The translations under genes were made by a program, and so were the position numbers. DNA of 64,000 nucleotides from Bacillota bacterium. Lineage in GTDB: Bacteria; Bacillota; Clostridia; Lachnospirales; Lachnospiraceae. The DNA is taken from contig JAEWAK010000031.1 in NCBI GenBank assembly GCA_023391695.1, positions 170,526-234,525 of the forward strand, given 5' to 3'. Of the stretch, positions 1-7,882 are shown piece by piece (the stretch's first letter is position 1; each line of letters begins with the position of its first letter). The notes beneath the pieces are model-generated. The model had not been told where the DNA came from and did no database searches. It worked only from the letters and a program-made list of their open reading frames with translations.

Positions 1-185
1 TCAGAGGATTATCGATCGACAAAAGAAATATTTTTATCCGGCGTTATTTTTTCTTTGATACGATTGAGGAGATATCTAATCTGCTTGGATACAGCAAGAG
101 CAAGGTGAAATCAGTTCTGTCACGGGATGGCAAGGCTTTATGCCACTTTTTATTAGAAAGAGGTTACGGAAATGAATTTAAATAA
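1..185 (+). CDS. ECF-type RNA polymerase sigma factor, C-terminal end (partial)
   Basis: This is the last 60 codons of an open frame that enters from before the window and stops with TAA at 183-185. The translation contains the region-4 helix-turn-helix of sigma-70 family proteins: an aromatic-rich RRYFFFDTIEEIS stretch followed by NLLGYSKSKVKSVLSR, the recognition helix that contacts the -35 box. The stop overlaps the start of the next gene (ATG at 172) by 14 bases, so the two are probably translationally coupled as a sigma/anti-sigma pair. Only the C-terminus is visible, so its regulon cannot be judged. Confidence 0.8.
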   Translation, partial: RGLSIDKRNIFIRRYFFFDTIEEISNLLGYSKSKVKSVLSRDGKALCHFLLERGYGNEFK

Positions 186-1605
186 TATATGGGAAGCAAT
201 CGGAGAAATAGACGATCAACTTATATATGATGCAATAACTCCGGAAAAGAAAGTAAAATTAATCGTCCATGGATGGTGGATTGGTGTAGCTGCTGCTTTT
301 GTCATAGCAGTCGTGTCTTTTTCTGCCGCTTATACTGTTAATGCACAGTTTCGGGAATGGGTTATTTCACTGTTCCATATGAAAGAAACGGAAATCGTAC
401 CCGACTCCGAAAGTAAGGCTAATCAGATACCGGAAGTATCGGACCGTATCAATACTTCCCCTGATAAAAGCCACATTTCTTTATATGCAACCAGCACCCT
501 GGAGGATGTTTTTGCCGTTCAATATTTAAAGTCGGATAACTATATGAGCTTAATCGGTCCTTTATTTTATTATTCAGACACTTCCGGCCAAACGGAGTAT
601 TATGCTGCTGTAAATAATAAATTCATTCCGGTGCCTTCCGATAAAATCAAACGGAAAGTGACCTTGCTTGGGATTACGGAAGATATTGATTATACCTATA
701 TTAATTATAAGGGAACCTCGTTATTGCAGGAGAACGAAGGCAACCGCTTTATGCTGGAGGATGGAAACGACGCTGTATTTACCCTTAGTGTATCCGGCGA
801 TAACGAAATTTGGCTGACCTTATATAAAAATCCTCAATCAGATAAATGGGCCTACCCAGCCGGATATGATTTGGAGACGGGCAAAGTAAGCGACATACTA
901 CAGGGAATTCGTGCAAACGGCACGTACCTTATAAACTATCCGGTTCTTCGGAATTCGCATTATCTTGGAGAAGGCCGATTTGTATTATCCATAGGACAGA
1001 CGATAGAAAATACAGAAGCATATCTGGTAGATACAAATAGAAAGAAAGCCGTCCCACTCTCTGAATTGACCGGTCTTTTCTCTATTTCATCCGCAAAGGT
1101 AGTGGAGGATAAGCTTCTGCTGATGGAAACTCTCACGGAAGAAAAATTCAACTATTATTGTTATGATTATTCCTCGGATACACTTACAGAAATCTATCGC
1201 AATGCCGGGTACTGGACTCCTGCGGAACAAAAAGATGACAATCTTTATGTAAGGTTTTCAAGCGGCAGATATGATTTTGTAAAGGAGGCCGGCAGAATTT
1301 ATCTGGTGGATGAATTCGCGGGAACGAGAATTACAGTGGAAGGAATCACCGAAGAGCTGGCAGAAAATCTCATTATAAATTCTGATAATGATAAACTTCT
1401 TGTATCCTCTTTTGGTGAGGATGTAATACAACAGCTTGGTGTGATTGATATCAAAGCAGGTAAATTTTATTTGTTGAACCGTAAAAACCAGCCTGGAATT
1501 CATGAGTATTCCATAGGCTGGAATGATGCTGATCACATCATGGTTAATGCAACGGTTGACAGTTCCAATAAAAGCCGGGTATACCTTTATTCCTTGGTTA
1601 GATAA
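172..1605 (+). CDS. Putative membrane-anchored anti-sigma / sigma regulatory protein
   Basis: The 477-residue protein starts with a short cytoplasmic segment of about 35 residues (MNLNNIWEAIGEIDDQLI). One hydrophobic span follows at about residues 37-57, then an extracellular domain of about 400 residues that looks beta-rich, with no catalytic motif I recognise. This topology, and the 14-base overlap with an upstream ECF sigma gene, fits an anti-sigma factor whose N-terminus holds the sigma factor at the membrane and whose outer domain senses a surface signal. The short N-terminus resembles Firmicutes anti-sigma proteins, but no zinc-binding ZAS motif (HxxxCxxC) is visible. The role is inferred from context. 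Confidence 0.6.
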   Translation: MNLNNIWEAIGEIDDQLIYDAITPEKKVKLIVHGWWIGVAAAFVIAVVSFSAAYTVNAQFREWVISLFHMKETEIVPDSESKANQIPEVSDRINTSPDKSHISLYATSTLEDVFAVQYLKSDNYMSLIGPLFYYSDTSGQTEYYAAVNNKFIPVPSDKIKRKVTLLGITEDIDYTYINYKGTSLLQENEGNRFMLEDGNDAVFTLSVSGDNEIWLTLYKNPQSDKWAYPAGYDLETGKVSDILQGIRANGTYLINYPVLRNSHYLGEGRFVLSIGQTIENTEAYLVDTNRKKAVPLSELTGLFSISSAKVVEDKLLLMETLTEEKFNYYCYDYSSDTLTEIYRNAGYWTPAEQKDDNLYVRFSSGRYDFVKEAGRIYLVDEFAGTRITVEGITEELAENLIINSDNDKLLVSSFGEDVIQQLGVIDIKAGKFYLLNRKNQPGIHEYSIGWNDADHIMVNATVDSSNKSRVYLYSLVR

Positions 1606-1772
1606 ATTGCAGGCTTTCGTATTGTTCCTGTCTTATCATACACCTTTCACAATAATCTGCTGCGGTATATTACGTATTAAATATTTTATCGTCTCCAAAA
1701 CTTCCGGAATTTAATTCCTCAATTATTTTGAAGTGCCGTTATTATAACTAATTAATTCCTCTTTGCCAAAAA

Positions 1773-1822
1773 AGCCGCTACACAACCCAAGTGAAGCATT
1801 TCACTTTCGTCATGTAACGGCT
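1773..1822. terminator. Bidirectional terminator-like cruciform
   Basis: Arms AGCCGCTACA (1773-1782) and TGTAACGGCT (1813-1822) pair with one mismatch. They enclose a second hairpin, GTGAA/TTCAC, at about 1791-1804. On the minus strand the outer stem runs into TTTTTT, which suits termination of the rpsF-ssb-rpsR transcript. On the plus strand it is followed by a weaker ATTTTCATTTC. The rest of the 295-base space between the genes holds nothing else I recognise. Confidence 0.7.
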
Positions 1823-1900
1823 ATTTTCATTTCTTATTCAAAGTGATATAGGTCGTATAAACCGACTTTCACACCCTCTATAACCTTGTTTTTACCTGGA

Positions 1901-2185
1901 TTAATCCAGTGTGTAAGGCATTAAAGCGATATGTCTTGCTCTCTTGATTGCTACTGTAAGGGCTCTCTGGTGTTTTGCACAGTTACCGGTGATTCTTCTT
2001 GGAAGAATCTTGCCTCTTTCAGATACATATCTCTTTAATTTATTAACGTCTTTATATTCAATACCTGCGTGATTCTTGTCCGCACAGAATACACAAACTT
2101 TTTTTCTTCTGCGATTGGTTCTTCTCCTCATTGGAGAATCGCCTTTATCATTTCTATCATTTCTGTCATTCTTATTATATGGCAT
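1901..2185 (-). CDS. rpsR: 30S ribosomal protein S18
   Basis: Small-subunit ribosomal protein that pairs with S6 on the platform of the 30S subunit. The 94-residue translation has the conserved core RRKKVCVFCADK...ILPRRITGNCAKHQR...IKRARHIALMPY. CVFC with the later NCAKH motif indicates the zinc-binding (C+) form of S18. The N-terminal 18 residues are a low-complexity Asn/Asp/Arg extension. An internal ATG (MRRRTNRRR) is an alternative start, but the ATG at 2185 has a good AGGAGGT site. It is the last gene of rpsF-ssb-rpsR, with the terminator at 1773-1822 downstream. Confidence 0.96.
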   Translation of the reverse strand: MPYNKNDRNDRNDKGDSPMRRRTNRRRKKVCVFCADKNHAGIEYKDVNKLKRYVSERGKILPRRITGNCAKHQRALTVAIKRARHIALMPYTLD

Positions 2186-2244
2186 AACTGACCTCCTTAT
2201 CCGATGAATACATTTTAATGTATACTTAATATTATTCTTAATGC

Positions 2245-2688
2245 TTAATTAAATGGCAATTCCTCATCTAATCCATCCGGTATGTTCATAAAACCATCTC
2301 CAACTGCCTGACTTGGAGCAGGTCTGGTGGTCTGCTGATAGCTGGAACCGGAATCTCCGCTGGATGCTGCTTTGCTTTCAGCAAATTCCTGTTCTTCCAC
2401 TACAACATCGGTAGTATAAACTTTTTGTCCATCCTTATTGGTATAGCTTCCGGTCTGGATCCGTCCGGTAACGGCAATTTTTGTTCCCTGCTTTAAATAC
2501 TTTTCAGCAAATTCCGCAGCTTTTCCAAAAGTAACACAATTGATAAAATCTGCATCCGCTTCACCGGGTCTTTTAAATCTGCGGTCAACAGCCAGGGAAT
2601 ATCTTGCTATAGCTAAGGAATTCTCTCCTTGAGAGTATCTTACTTCTGGGTCTCTTGTGAGACGGCCAATCAAAATGACTTTATTCAT
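2245..2688 (-). CDS. ssb: Single-stranded DNA-binding protein
   Basis: Binds and protects single-stranded DNA in replication, repair and recombination. The 147-residue protein has an N-terminal OB fold of about 105 residues (MNKVILIGRLTRDPEVRYS ... FINCVTFGKAAEFAEKYLKQG), then a Ser/Gln/Pro-rich linker. The acidic C-terminal tip, DEELPFN, is the docking peptide for partner proteins. It lies between rpsF and rpsR, the usual order in Firmicutes, with a 21-base gap after rpsF and an AGGAGGT site before the ATG. Confidence 0.96.
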   Translation of the reverse strand: MNKVILIGRLTRDPEVRYSQGENSLAIARYSLAVDRRFKRPGEADADFINCVTFGKAAEFAEKYLKQGTKIAVTGRIQTGSYTNKDGQKVYTTDVVVEEQEFAESKAASSGDSGSSYQQTTRPAPSQAVGDGFMNIPDGLDEELPFN

Positions 2689-2709
2689 ATTAAGGAATAC
2701 CTCCTTTTA

Positions 2710-3009
2710 TTATGCGTCCTGTCTAATGCATAAGAATCTGATTACATTTTCCATAATGCGAATACGATCTTCAACTTCGCCTGGGCATGTTGAATCAGCA
2801 TCGAATTTGATAAAATAGTAAAAGCCTTCTTTCATTTTCTGAACTTCGTAAGCTAATCTTTTCTTACCCCATTCATCAACGTTAGTAACCGTACCGCCAA
2901 ATCTTGTAATAAGATCTTTAACGGATTCTAAAGTTGTTGTTCTGGCTTCATCTTCGATTTTTGCATTTACAACTAAGGCTAACTCATATTGGTTCATAGT
3001 TGTCTGCAC
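2710..3009 (-). CDS. rpsF: 30S ribosomal protein S6
   Basis: Ribosomal protein that forms a heterodimer with S18 on the 30S platform. The 99-residue sequence has the family pattern NQYELALVVNAKIEDE, a central WGKKRLAYEVQKMKEGFYYF segment, and RIMENVIRFLCIRQD at the end. It is the first gene of its operon, with a clear promoter and a leader of about 120 bases upstream. A strong AGGAGGTG Shine-Dalgarno lies just before the start. Confidence 0.96.
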   Translation of the reverse strand: MQTTMNQYELALVVNAKIEDEARTTTLESVKDLITRFGGTVTNVDEWGKKRLAYEVQKMKEGFYYFIKFDADSTCPGEVEDRIRIMENVIRFLCIRQDA

Positions 3010-3131
3010 CTCCTTCTGGTCTCTGGCCCTTTATCGCAACGGCCCTCGTTGGGTCTCATTGACAGTATGGAACTGCGCATTTGTCCATCTGTGTGTAAAG
3101 AGCAAGGAAAATTTTGTATAACATATCACGA
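3010..3131 (-). promoter_or_regulatory. rpsF leader, possible S6:S18 autoregulatory RNA
   Basis: The leader between the promoter and rpsF is about 120 bases. It includes a hairpin with arms CAACG and CGTTG around an AGGGC loop (plus-strand 3037-3051), flanked by GGCC repeats and a CCG at the hairpin's 3' side. In many bacteria an RNA with a CCG-containing stem-loop in this leader binds the S6:S18 complex and feeds back on the operon. The position and the CCG fit, but I cannot confirm the full consensus fold by eye. Confidence 0.35.
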
Positions 3132-3137
3132 ATATAT

Positions 3138-3166
3138 ATTTTACCATAATGTTTAAAGCATGGCAA
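3138..3166 (-). promoter_or_regulatory. Sigma-A promoter of rpsF-ssb-rpsR
   Basis: On the minus strand a -35 TTGCCA (3161-3166) and a -10 TAAAAT (3138-3143) are separated by exactly 17 bases. Transcription would start near 3131. Confidence 0.75.
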
Positions 3167-3184
3167 GTCTTTTTTTGCGAAAAA

Positions 3185-4237
3185 TTATGCAAAAAAATCA
3201 TCCAGAACGTCCTGAACTGTCCTGATCTTATCTTCCATATAGGCATTGGCCCCACAGAATAACAGGGCTTCGTCAATATTACCTCTGGCGGCATTGGCCA
3301 GGGCATCCGTAATGCAGTAGGGTGTCTCTGCCGGCTTGCAGGTTTTGATACAGTTATGGCAGCGTTTTATGGGGATGCGGCCTAAATACACCCGTTCCAT
3401 AAAGGCATTCTTAATAGCTCGTCCCGGCATTCCGACCGGACTTTTTACAATGACAATATCCTCTTTCTTGCAGTTTATATATGCCTGCTTGTATTTAATG
3501 TCCGCATCGCATTCCTCCGTGGTAACAAATTTTGTCGCCACCTGGACACCTTCTGCCCCCAGTGAAAAATAATGCTCCATATCCTGTTTGTTCTGGACTC
3601 CCCCGGCTACAATGACCGGTATCTCTTTCCCATATTTGGTGCTGTAATCTTTTGTCAGAGCAATAATGCTCTTAATCTCTTCATCATAAGCCGCATCGTC
3701 AATGTTCTCAAGCTGCTCCGGTAAAAACCCAAGATGGCCTCCTGCCTTTGGCCCTTCGATAATCAGGGCATCCGGGGTTACATTGTTTTTCTTGTCCCAC
3801 ATTTTCAAGATAACATTGGCTGCTTTTAAGGAGGATACGATAGGAACCAGTTTTGTCCTGGTACCTTTTGCTATTTCCGGCAGTTCGATCGGGAGTCCGG
3901 CTCCGGAAATAATTAAATCTATCCCGTTTTTTATGGCTTCTTTTACGTACCTGGCATAGTTTTGCGTAGCCACCATTATGTTAACTCCTAAAATTCCTGA
4001 GGGCGCTAATTTTCTTGCCCGTTTGATATGTTCTCCAATCATCTTTAAATTGGCTTCCAGTGGATTGCGGTCAAAATCCTTTTCCGTAAATCCGATCTGT
4101 GCCGTGGATATTACCCCTATGCCGCCCTTTGCCGAAACTGCACCGGCCAAGGAGCTTAAGCTGATTCCTACGCCCATTCCTCCCTGGATAATGGGGAGCT
4201 TTGCCGTAAGATTTCCTATTTTAAGTCCTTTATACAT
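3185..4237 (-). CDS. Nitronate monooxygenase family flavoprotein
   Basis: FMN-dependent TIM-barrel enzyme of the nitronate monooxygenase (2-nitropropane dioxygenase) family, which oxidises alkyl nitronates. Family marks in the 350 residues are LPIIQGGMGVGIS near the N-terminus, ALIIEGPKAGGHLG around residues 155-170 and PVIVAGGVQNKQD for phosphate binding. The C-terminal segment carries a Cys cluster (CHNCIKTCKPAETPYC) seen in the Clostridial branch. FabK enoyl-ACP reductases share the fold, but no fatty-acid synthesis genes are nearby, so nitronate monooxygenase is the better name. It appears to be a single-gene unit. Confidence 0.85.
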   Translation of the reverse strand: MYKGLKIGNLTAKLPIIQGGMGVGISLSSLAGAVSAKGGIGVISTAQIGFTEKDFDRNPLEANLKMIGEHIKRARKLAPSGILGVNIMVATQNYARYVKEAIKNGIDLIISGAGLPIELPEIAKGTRTKLVPIVSSLKAANVILKMWDKKNNVTPDALIIEGPKAGGHLGFLPEQLENIDDAAYDEEIKSIIALTKDYSTKYGKEIPVIVAGGVQNKQDMEHYFSLGAEGVQVATKFVTTEECDADIKYKQAYINCKKEDIVIVKSPVGMPGRAIKNAFMERVYLGRIPIKRCHNCIKTCKPAETPYCITDALANAARGNIDEALLFCGANAYMEDKIRTVQDVLDDFFA

Positions 4238-4380
4238 GTTACCTCTTTTCCATGCTTACTGCATATAATAACAATCCAATCTGCTATTTAAATAAAAAGA
4301 CTGAACAATTGGTTTCAATAAGCTATACACGTATTTCCGGAAAATCTTGCAGGGTTTACCACGATTAAAATTTTTTCTTT

Positions 4381-5619
4381 TTAGGAATCCGTTCTTCCCC
4401 AGACTCTTAGATCCTGGCCGGTAGGGTTTTGGAATATTCTTAAGTTAAATTCGGCCGCTACCGACAGTATATGGTCAAACAGGTCCGCCTGGAGGTTTTC
4501 ATAAATAATCCAGTCGGTATGGCTGGTAAAAGCATAAATTTCCAGTGGCAGGCCGAATTCTCCGGGCGGCAGCTGCCTCACAATATGGGACATCCCACTA
4601 TGAATTCCCGGATAGTCTGAAATATAGTTCTGGATATATACGCGGAAGGTACCGATATTGGTAAGGTGCCTGCCGTTAATCAGCAGTTCTTTCTGGACTC
4701 CGTGCTTTTGATTATATTCTTTTAATTCTTCTTCCTTTTTTAATATATATTCCTTAAGATAGTGGATCTGCTTGAACTTCTCTATCATTTCCGGTGTACA
4801 AAAGCATATGCTGGTGGTATCGATATAGACCGACCTCTTAATCCGCCTGCCCCCGGATTCCTGCATGCCGCGCCAGTTTTTGAAGGAGTCGGATACCAGG
4901 GCGTAGGCCGGTATTGTTACAATGGTTTTGTCAAAGTTCTGGACTTTCACCGTATTTAAAGTTATTTCCACCACATCCCCGTCCGCACCGTACTTTTCCA
5001 TCTCAATCCAGTCTCCGATCCGGAGCATGTTGTTGGAGGTCAGCTGGATTCCTGCTACAAACCCCAGTATGGAGTCTTTGAACACCAGGGAAAATACTGC
5101 CGTCAAGGCTCCGATTCCGCTTAAGAACGCCAGTGGGCTCTGCCCTAACAGATTGGCAAGGATTATAATACCCGCTATGATATATATTACGATTTTTACT
5201 ACCTGGATCAGCCCTTTTATAGGGCGTACCCTGGATATGGGGTAAAATTTATATATGTCGTTAATCGAGTCCAATACGGAATTAATTACAAATATTGCCA
5301 CAACAAATATATAGGTCAAGGTAATTCTCTTTATAATATTTTCATACCGGATAAAAACAGGAGCAAAATTATAAACGACCACCGCCGGGAGAATCAGGGC
5401 AAGTCTGTGAAATACCTGCCTTTCCAGCAGGATATTATCCCACTTGTGTTTATTACTTTGTACATAACGGGTCAGAAGCTTCAGCACAAGTTTTTTAAAG
5501 ATAAGATTGATTGCCACACACAGAAGAATAATTATTAATATCATGATTCCGCCGGATAAATATTCTGCATAAATGGGATCTAATCCACGCCCCAAAAATA
5601 ATTTTTTAAAATATTCCAT
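4381..5619 (-). CDS. MscS-family mechanosensitive channel, YbdG-like
   Basis: Membrane channel that opens under hypo-osmotic tension. The 412-residue protein has about five hydrophobic spans in the first 190 residues. The pore-lining helix is LLGQSPLAFLSGIGALTAVFSLVFKDSILGFVAG (about 160-193, quoted as its two halves LLGQSPLAFLSGIGALT and AVFSLVFKDSILGFVAG). The beta domain (IRIGDWIEM-like, TLNTVKVQNFDKTIVTIPAY) follows, then NWRGMQESGGRRIKRSVYID. That last motif and the length are typical of YbdG (MscM) proteins rather than small MscS. The gene stands alone between convergent or spaced neighbours. Confidence 0.87.
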   Translation of the reverse strand: MEYFKKLFLGRGLDPIYAEYLSGGIMILIIILLCVAINLIFKKLVLKLLTRYVQSNKHKWDNILLERQVFHRLALILPAVVVYNFAPVFIRYENIIKRITLTYIFVVAIFVINSVLDSINDIYKFYPISRVRPIKGLIQVVKIVIYIIAGIIILANLLGQSPLAFLSGIGALTAVFSLVFKDSILGFVAGIQLTSNNMLRIGDWIEMEKYGADGDVVEITLNTVKVQNFDKTIVTIPAYALVSDSFKNWRGMQESGGRRIKRSVYIDTTSICFCTPEMIEKFKQIHYLKEYILKKEEELKEYNQKHGVQKELLINGRHLTNIGTFRVYIQNYISDYPGIHSGMSHIVRQLPPGEFGLPLEIYAFTSHTDWIIYENLQADLFDHILSVAAEFNLRIFQNPTGQDLRVWGRTDS

Positions 5620-5846
5620 ATTTTCCGTCCTTTCTGTAATTCTGCAAGTTTCAAATACCGCTAAAGTATCTATCTATAATGGAATATGCTTTTATTTACC
5701 CGTTCATTCCTATTCGATTAGAATATGTACGAAAGCCCGTTTTATACCAGTGCACCGACAAGTTGATGGCTGTATCAACCTTGCAGAATGAATTTTCAGT
5801 CTGCAAGCCATGGAAGGGAGACGCAGCGGTGCCAGCAGCAAGTATA

Positions 5847-6146
5847 CTACCACTTCCTGTCCATATCCGGACAGTAGTTTTTTGAGATCACCGCCCGAAG
5901 TTCTATAAAACAGCCGCAGATCCGGCACATGCCGTTTATCAGATTATCGCATTCCTTACAGATACTTAATCTGCTTTCATATACTTTAGCCTCCGCCTTG
6001 ATATCTACACTGAGGGTCTCAATATAATCATAGAGATTCTTAAAATATGCCTTTTCCGGCATATCCTTTAAAAGGCATTTCCGGCAATAATTAATGCTGC
6101 GGTTTTCCTGTATGTTCCGTATATCCTGCTTATCTGGTATATTCAT
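5847..6146 (-). CDS. DUF6171 family protein, Cys-rich
   Basis: A 99-residue protein of unknown function. It has an N-terminal CRKCLL pair, a helical stretch (YFKNLYDYIETLSVDIKAEAKVYESRL), and the block ICKECDNLINGMCRICGCFIELRA...KNYCP, giving at least eight Cys that probably bind zinc. The pattern matches the DUF6171 family of Lachnospiraceae from memory. The start at 6146 follows an AAAGGACATGA stretch. No function is proposed. Confidence 0.7.
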   Translation of the reverse strand: MNIPDKQDIRNIQENRSINYCRKCLLKDMPEKAYFKNLYDYIETLSVDIKAEAKVYESRLSICKECDNLINGMCRICGCFIELRAVISKNYCPDMDRKW

Positions 6147-6185
6147 TCATGTCCTTTCCGAATGGGGGAATTCACTTTTATTTAA

Positions 6186-6320
6186 TTACTGAATAAGCAC
6201 TTTAATCGGGCCTGCTCCGGTTTCCATAGAATTTAAGGTCAGTTTCTGAGGATGGTTTGCATACCATTCTTGGCAATACATTTTTACAAATGAAGCAGCC
6301 TCAACGGAATTATACCATGT
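6186..6320 (-). pseudogene. Short minus-strand coding remnant (45 codons)
   Basis: Between in-frame stops at 6321-6323 and 6186-6188, the minus strand reads a protein-like 44-residue tail (about ASFVKMYCQEWYANHPQKL ... GPIKVLIQ) with no plausible start codon. Composition looks coding, but the parent gene is not recognisable. It sits in a 484-base space with a second fragment upstream in a different frame, which suggests a decayed gene. Confidence 0.3.
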
Positions 6321-6358
6321 TTATAGAGAAAGAAAAAGAATTATCAAAGCGCTGGTAA

Positions 6359-6577
6359 TTATTGTATATCAATCCAGGTTTTCAACCTGCTGCTTAACAG
6401 ACAGGCTTTCACCAGTTTCACAATGTAATGGCCTTCGGAGAAAGTGACATAGACTTTTGCCTCACCGGTTAAATACCGGGGTGCCGTACTTCCGTTGATG
6501 GTAATTATAAGTCTTTTTTTGTCTGCGTCTACCTGGGATAATAATTCATTGATTTTTACAGAAAAAAGTAATATGAT
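6359..6577 (-). pseudogene. Minus-strand coding remnant without a start codon (72 codons)
   Basis: The frame is open from 6577 to a TAA at 6359-6361. It encodes a soluble beta-sandwich-like stretch (KINELLSQVDADKKRLIITI, then APRYLTGEAKVYVTFSEGHY). No ATG, GTG or TTG precedes the coding-like part. Together with the fragment at 6186-6320 in another frame, it looks like the remains of one or two genes. Family unknown. Confidence 0.35.
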
Positions 6578-6630
6578 TTACATATCAAACGGGACTTTTT
6601 CAGCAGTCTCTATTAAACGGAGGTGTTTAC

Positions 6631-7545
6631 ATGAAACTAGGGTTTGTAAGTGCCGTACTGGCGGATTATACCTTTGAAGAGATAATCGATTTTGCGGCAG
6701 GACAGGGTTTTGAATGTGTTGAAATGGCCTGCTGGCCAATGGGTAAGGCAGAACGGCGATATGCCGGCGTCACTCATATTGACGTGGATAATTTAACCGA
6801 TGCCAAAATTGAGTACATAAAACAATATTGTTCCGACAGGAAAGTGGAGATTTCCTCCCTGGCCTATTACCCCAATACCATGGACGGTGATCTTGAAAAA
6901 CGGGCCGTATATATTGAGCACTTAAAGAAGGTTATCCTCGCCTCCAAAAGGCTCGGAGTTGGAACGGTCACTACTTTCATCGGAAGGGATTCCCGTAAAA
7001 ACGTGGAGGAAAACTTTAAAATTTATGAAGAAGTATGGCCCCCTATTGTAAAACTGGCAGAAGAGAATCAGGTTAAGATTGCAATTGAAAACTGCCCTAT
7101 GTTATTTACAGGTGATGAATGGCCAGGCGGTCAAAACCTTGCCACAACTCCTGCCATCTGGAGAAAAATGTTTGAGTTGATCCCAAGCAAAAATTTAGGA
7201 CTTAACTACGATCCTTCCCATTTCGTATGGCAAATGATCGATTACATAAAGCCTTTATATGAATTTAAGGACCGTATTTATCATGTACATTACAAAGATA
7301 TAAAAATATTCCGGGATAAGCTGGATGAGGTAGGCATTATGGCTACGCCCCTTCAGTATATGTCCCCGAAGCTTCCGGGTCTCGGCGATGTGGACTGGGG
7401 TAAATATGTTTCCGCTTTGACTGACATTGGATACAAAGGATATACCTGCATCGAAATAGAAGATAAAGCCTTTGAAGGCTCAAAGGAAGAGATCGAGAAA
7501 TCCCTTATATTAAGCAAACGGTATATAAAACAGTTTGTAATATAA
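6631..7545 (+). CDS. Sugar phosphate isomerase/epimerase (AP-endonuclease-2 fold)
   Basis: A 304-residue TIM-barrel protein of the xylose-isomerase-like superfamily, used to isomerise or epimerise sugars. Metal-binding residues appear in order: IAIENCPM (Glu), LGLNYDPSHFVWQ (Asp/His), YHVHYKD (His) and GYTCIEIEDKAF (Glu). A GGAGGTG site lies 7 bases before the ATG. No sugar-specific neighbour fixes the substrate, although the nearby arabinofuranosidase and esterase suggest plant sugars. The start is clear; the exact reaction is not. Confidence 0.85.
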   Translation: MKLGFVSAVLADYTFEEIIDFAAGQGFECVEMACWPMGKAERRYAGVTHIDVDNLTDAKIEYIKQYCSDRKVEISSLAYYPNTMDGDLEKRAVYIEHLKKVILASKRLGVGTVTTFIGRDSRKNVEENFKIYEEVWPPIVKLAEENQVKIAIENCPMLFTGDEWPGGQNLATTPAIWRKMFELIPSKNLGLNYDPSHFVWQMIDYIKPLYEFKDRIYHVHYKDIKIFRDKLDEVGIMATPLQYMSPKLPGLGDVDWGKYVSALTDIGYKGYTCIEIEDKAFEGSKEEIEKSLILSKRYIKQFVI

Positions 7546-7558
7546 CATATTTAATAAG

Positions 7559-7643
7559 TAAAATAGTTTATTATGTAAAATAGTTTATTATGCAAATCAG
7601 TTCATTATGCAAATCAGTTCATTATGCAAATCAGTTCATAATA
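7559..7643. repeat. Five tandem 17-bp repeats
   Basis: Two copies of TAAAATAGTTTATTATG (7559-7592) are followed by two of CAAATCAGTTCATTATG (7593-7626) and a third, slightly changed (7627-7643). The two versions differ at 4 of 17 positions, so the array grew by duplication of two diverged units. It lies just after the isomerase stop codon. Confidence 0.9.
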
Positions 7644-7692
7644 TTGTATAGTTTTATAATACTATTCGTTTTAATTAAATAACAGTTTGTAA

Positions 7693-7738
7693 AAAACCTA
7701 TAGAAAGTACCCATAACCTGGGACTTCCTATAGGTTTT
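7693..7738. terminator. Intrinsic terminator after the isomerase gene
   Basis: Arms AAAACCTATAG-AAAGTACCC (7693-7712) and GGGACTTCCTATAGGTTTT (7720-7738) pair with small mismatches around a short loop. T-rich sequence follows on the plus strand, and A-rich sequence precedes the stem, so it may also stop minus-strand transcripts. Confidence 0.75.
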
Positions 7739-7776
7739 CTATTTACCGTGTTACAGGTTAAGAACATGCAGCAAAT

Positions 7777-7799
7777 CGGATTGCGAATATCCGCTTTGA
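7777..7799 (-). repeat. Short hairpin repeat with the GCGGATATTC core
   Basis: On the minus strand the sequence reads TCAAAGCGGATATTC then GCAATCCG and can fold as CGGAT/ATCCG. The same core occurs at 9568-9590 and at the start of the 168-bp elements at 12091 and 30622. It lies in the 337-base gene-free stretch downstream of the arabinofuranosidase gene. The remainder of that stretch is unassigned apart from the repeats and terminator listed. Confidence 0.55.
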
Positions 7800-7882
7800 C
7801 ATCAGCAGAACAGATCCTGCAAATTTCTATGGATATCTATGTCTATGAATCCTTGTAATTACTTTATATTTAGCTTTTCCTG

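Noticed and set aside
3010..3131. Assignment of the rpsF leader as a certain S6:S18 riboregulator
   Set aside because: Only a small hairpin and a CCG were recognised, so it is kept as a low-confidence feature and not as a finding.
7559..7643. CRISPR array
   Set aside because: Units are 17 bp and directly adjacent without spacers; the same holds for the arrays at 30194, 36929 and 40205.
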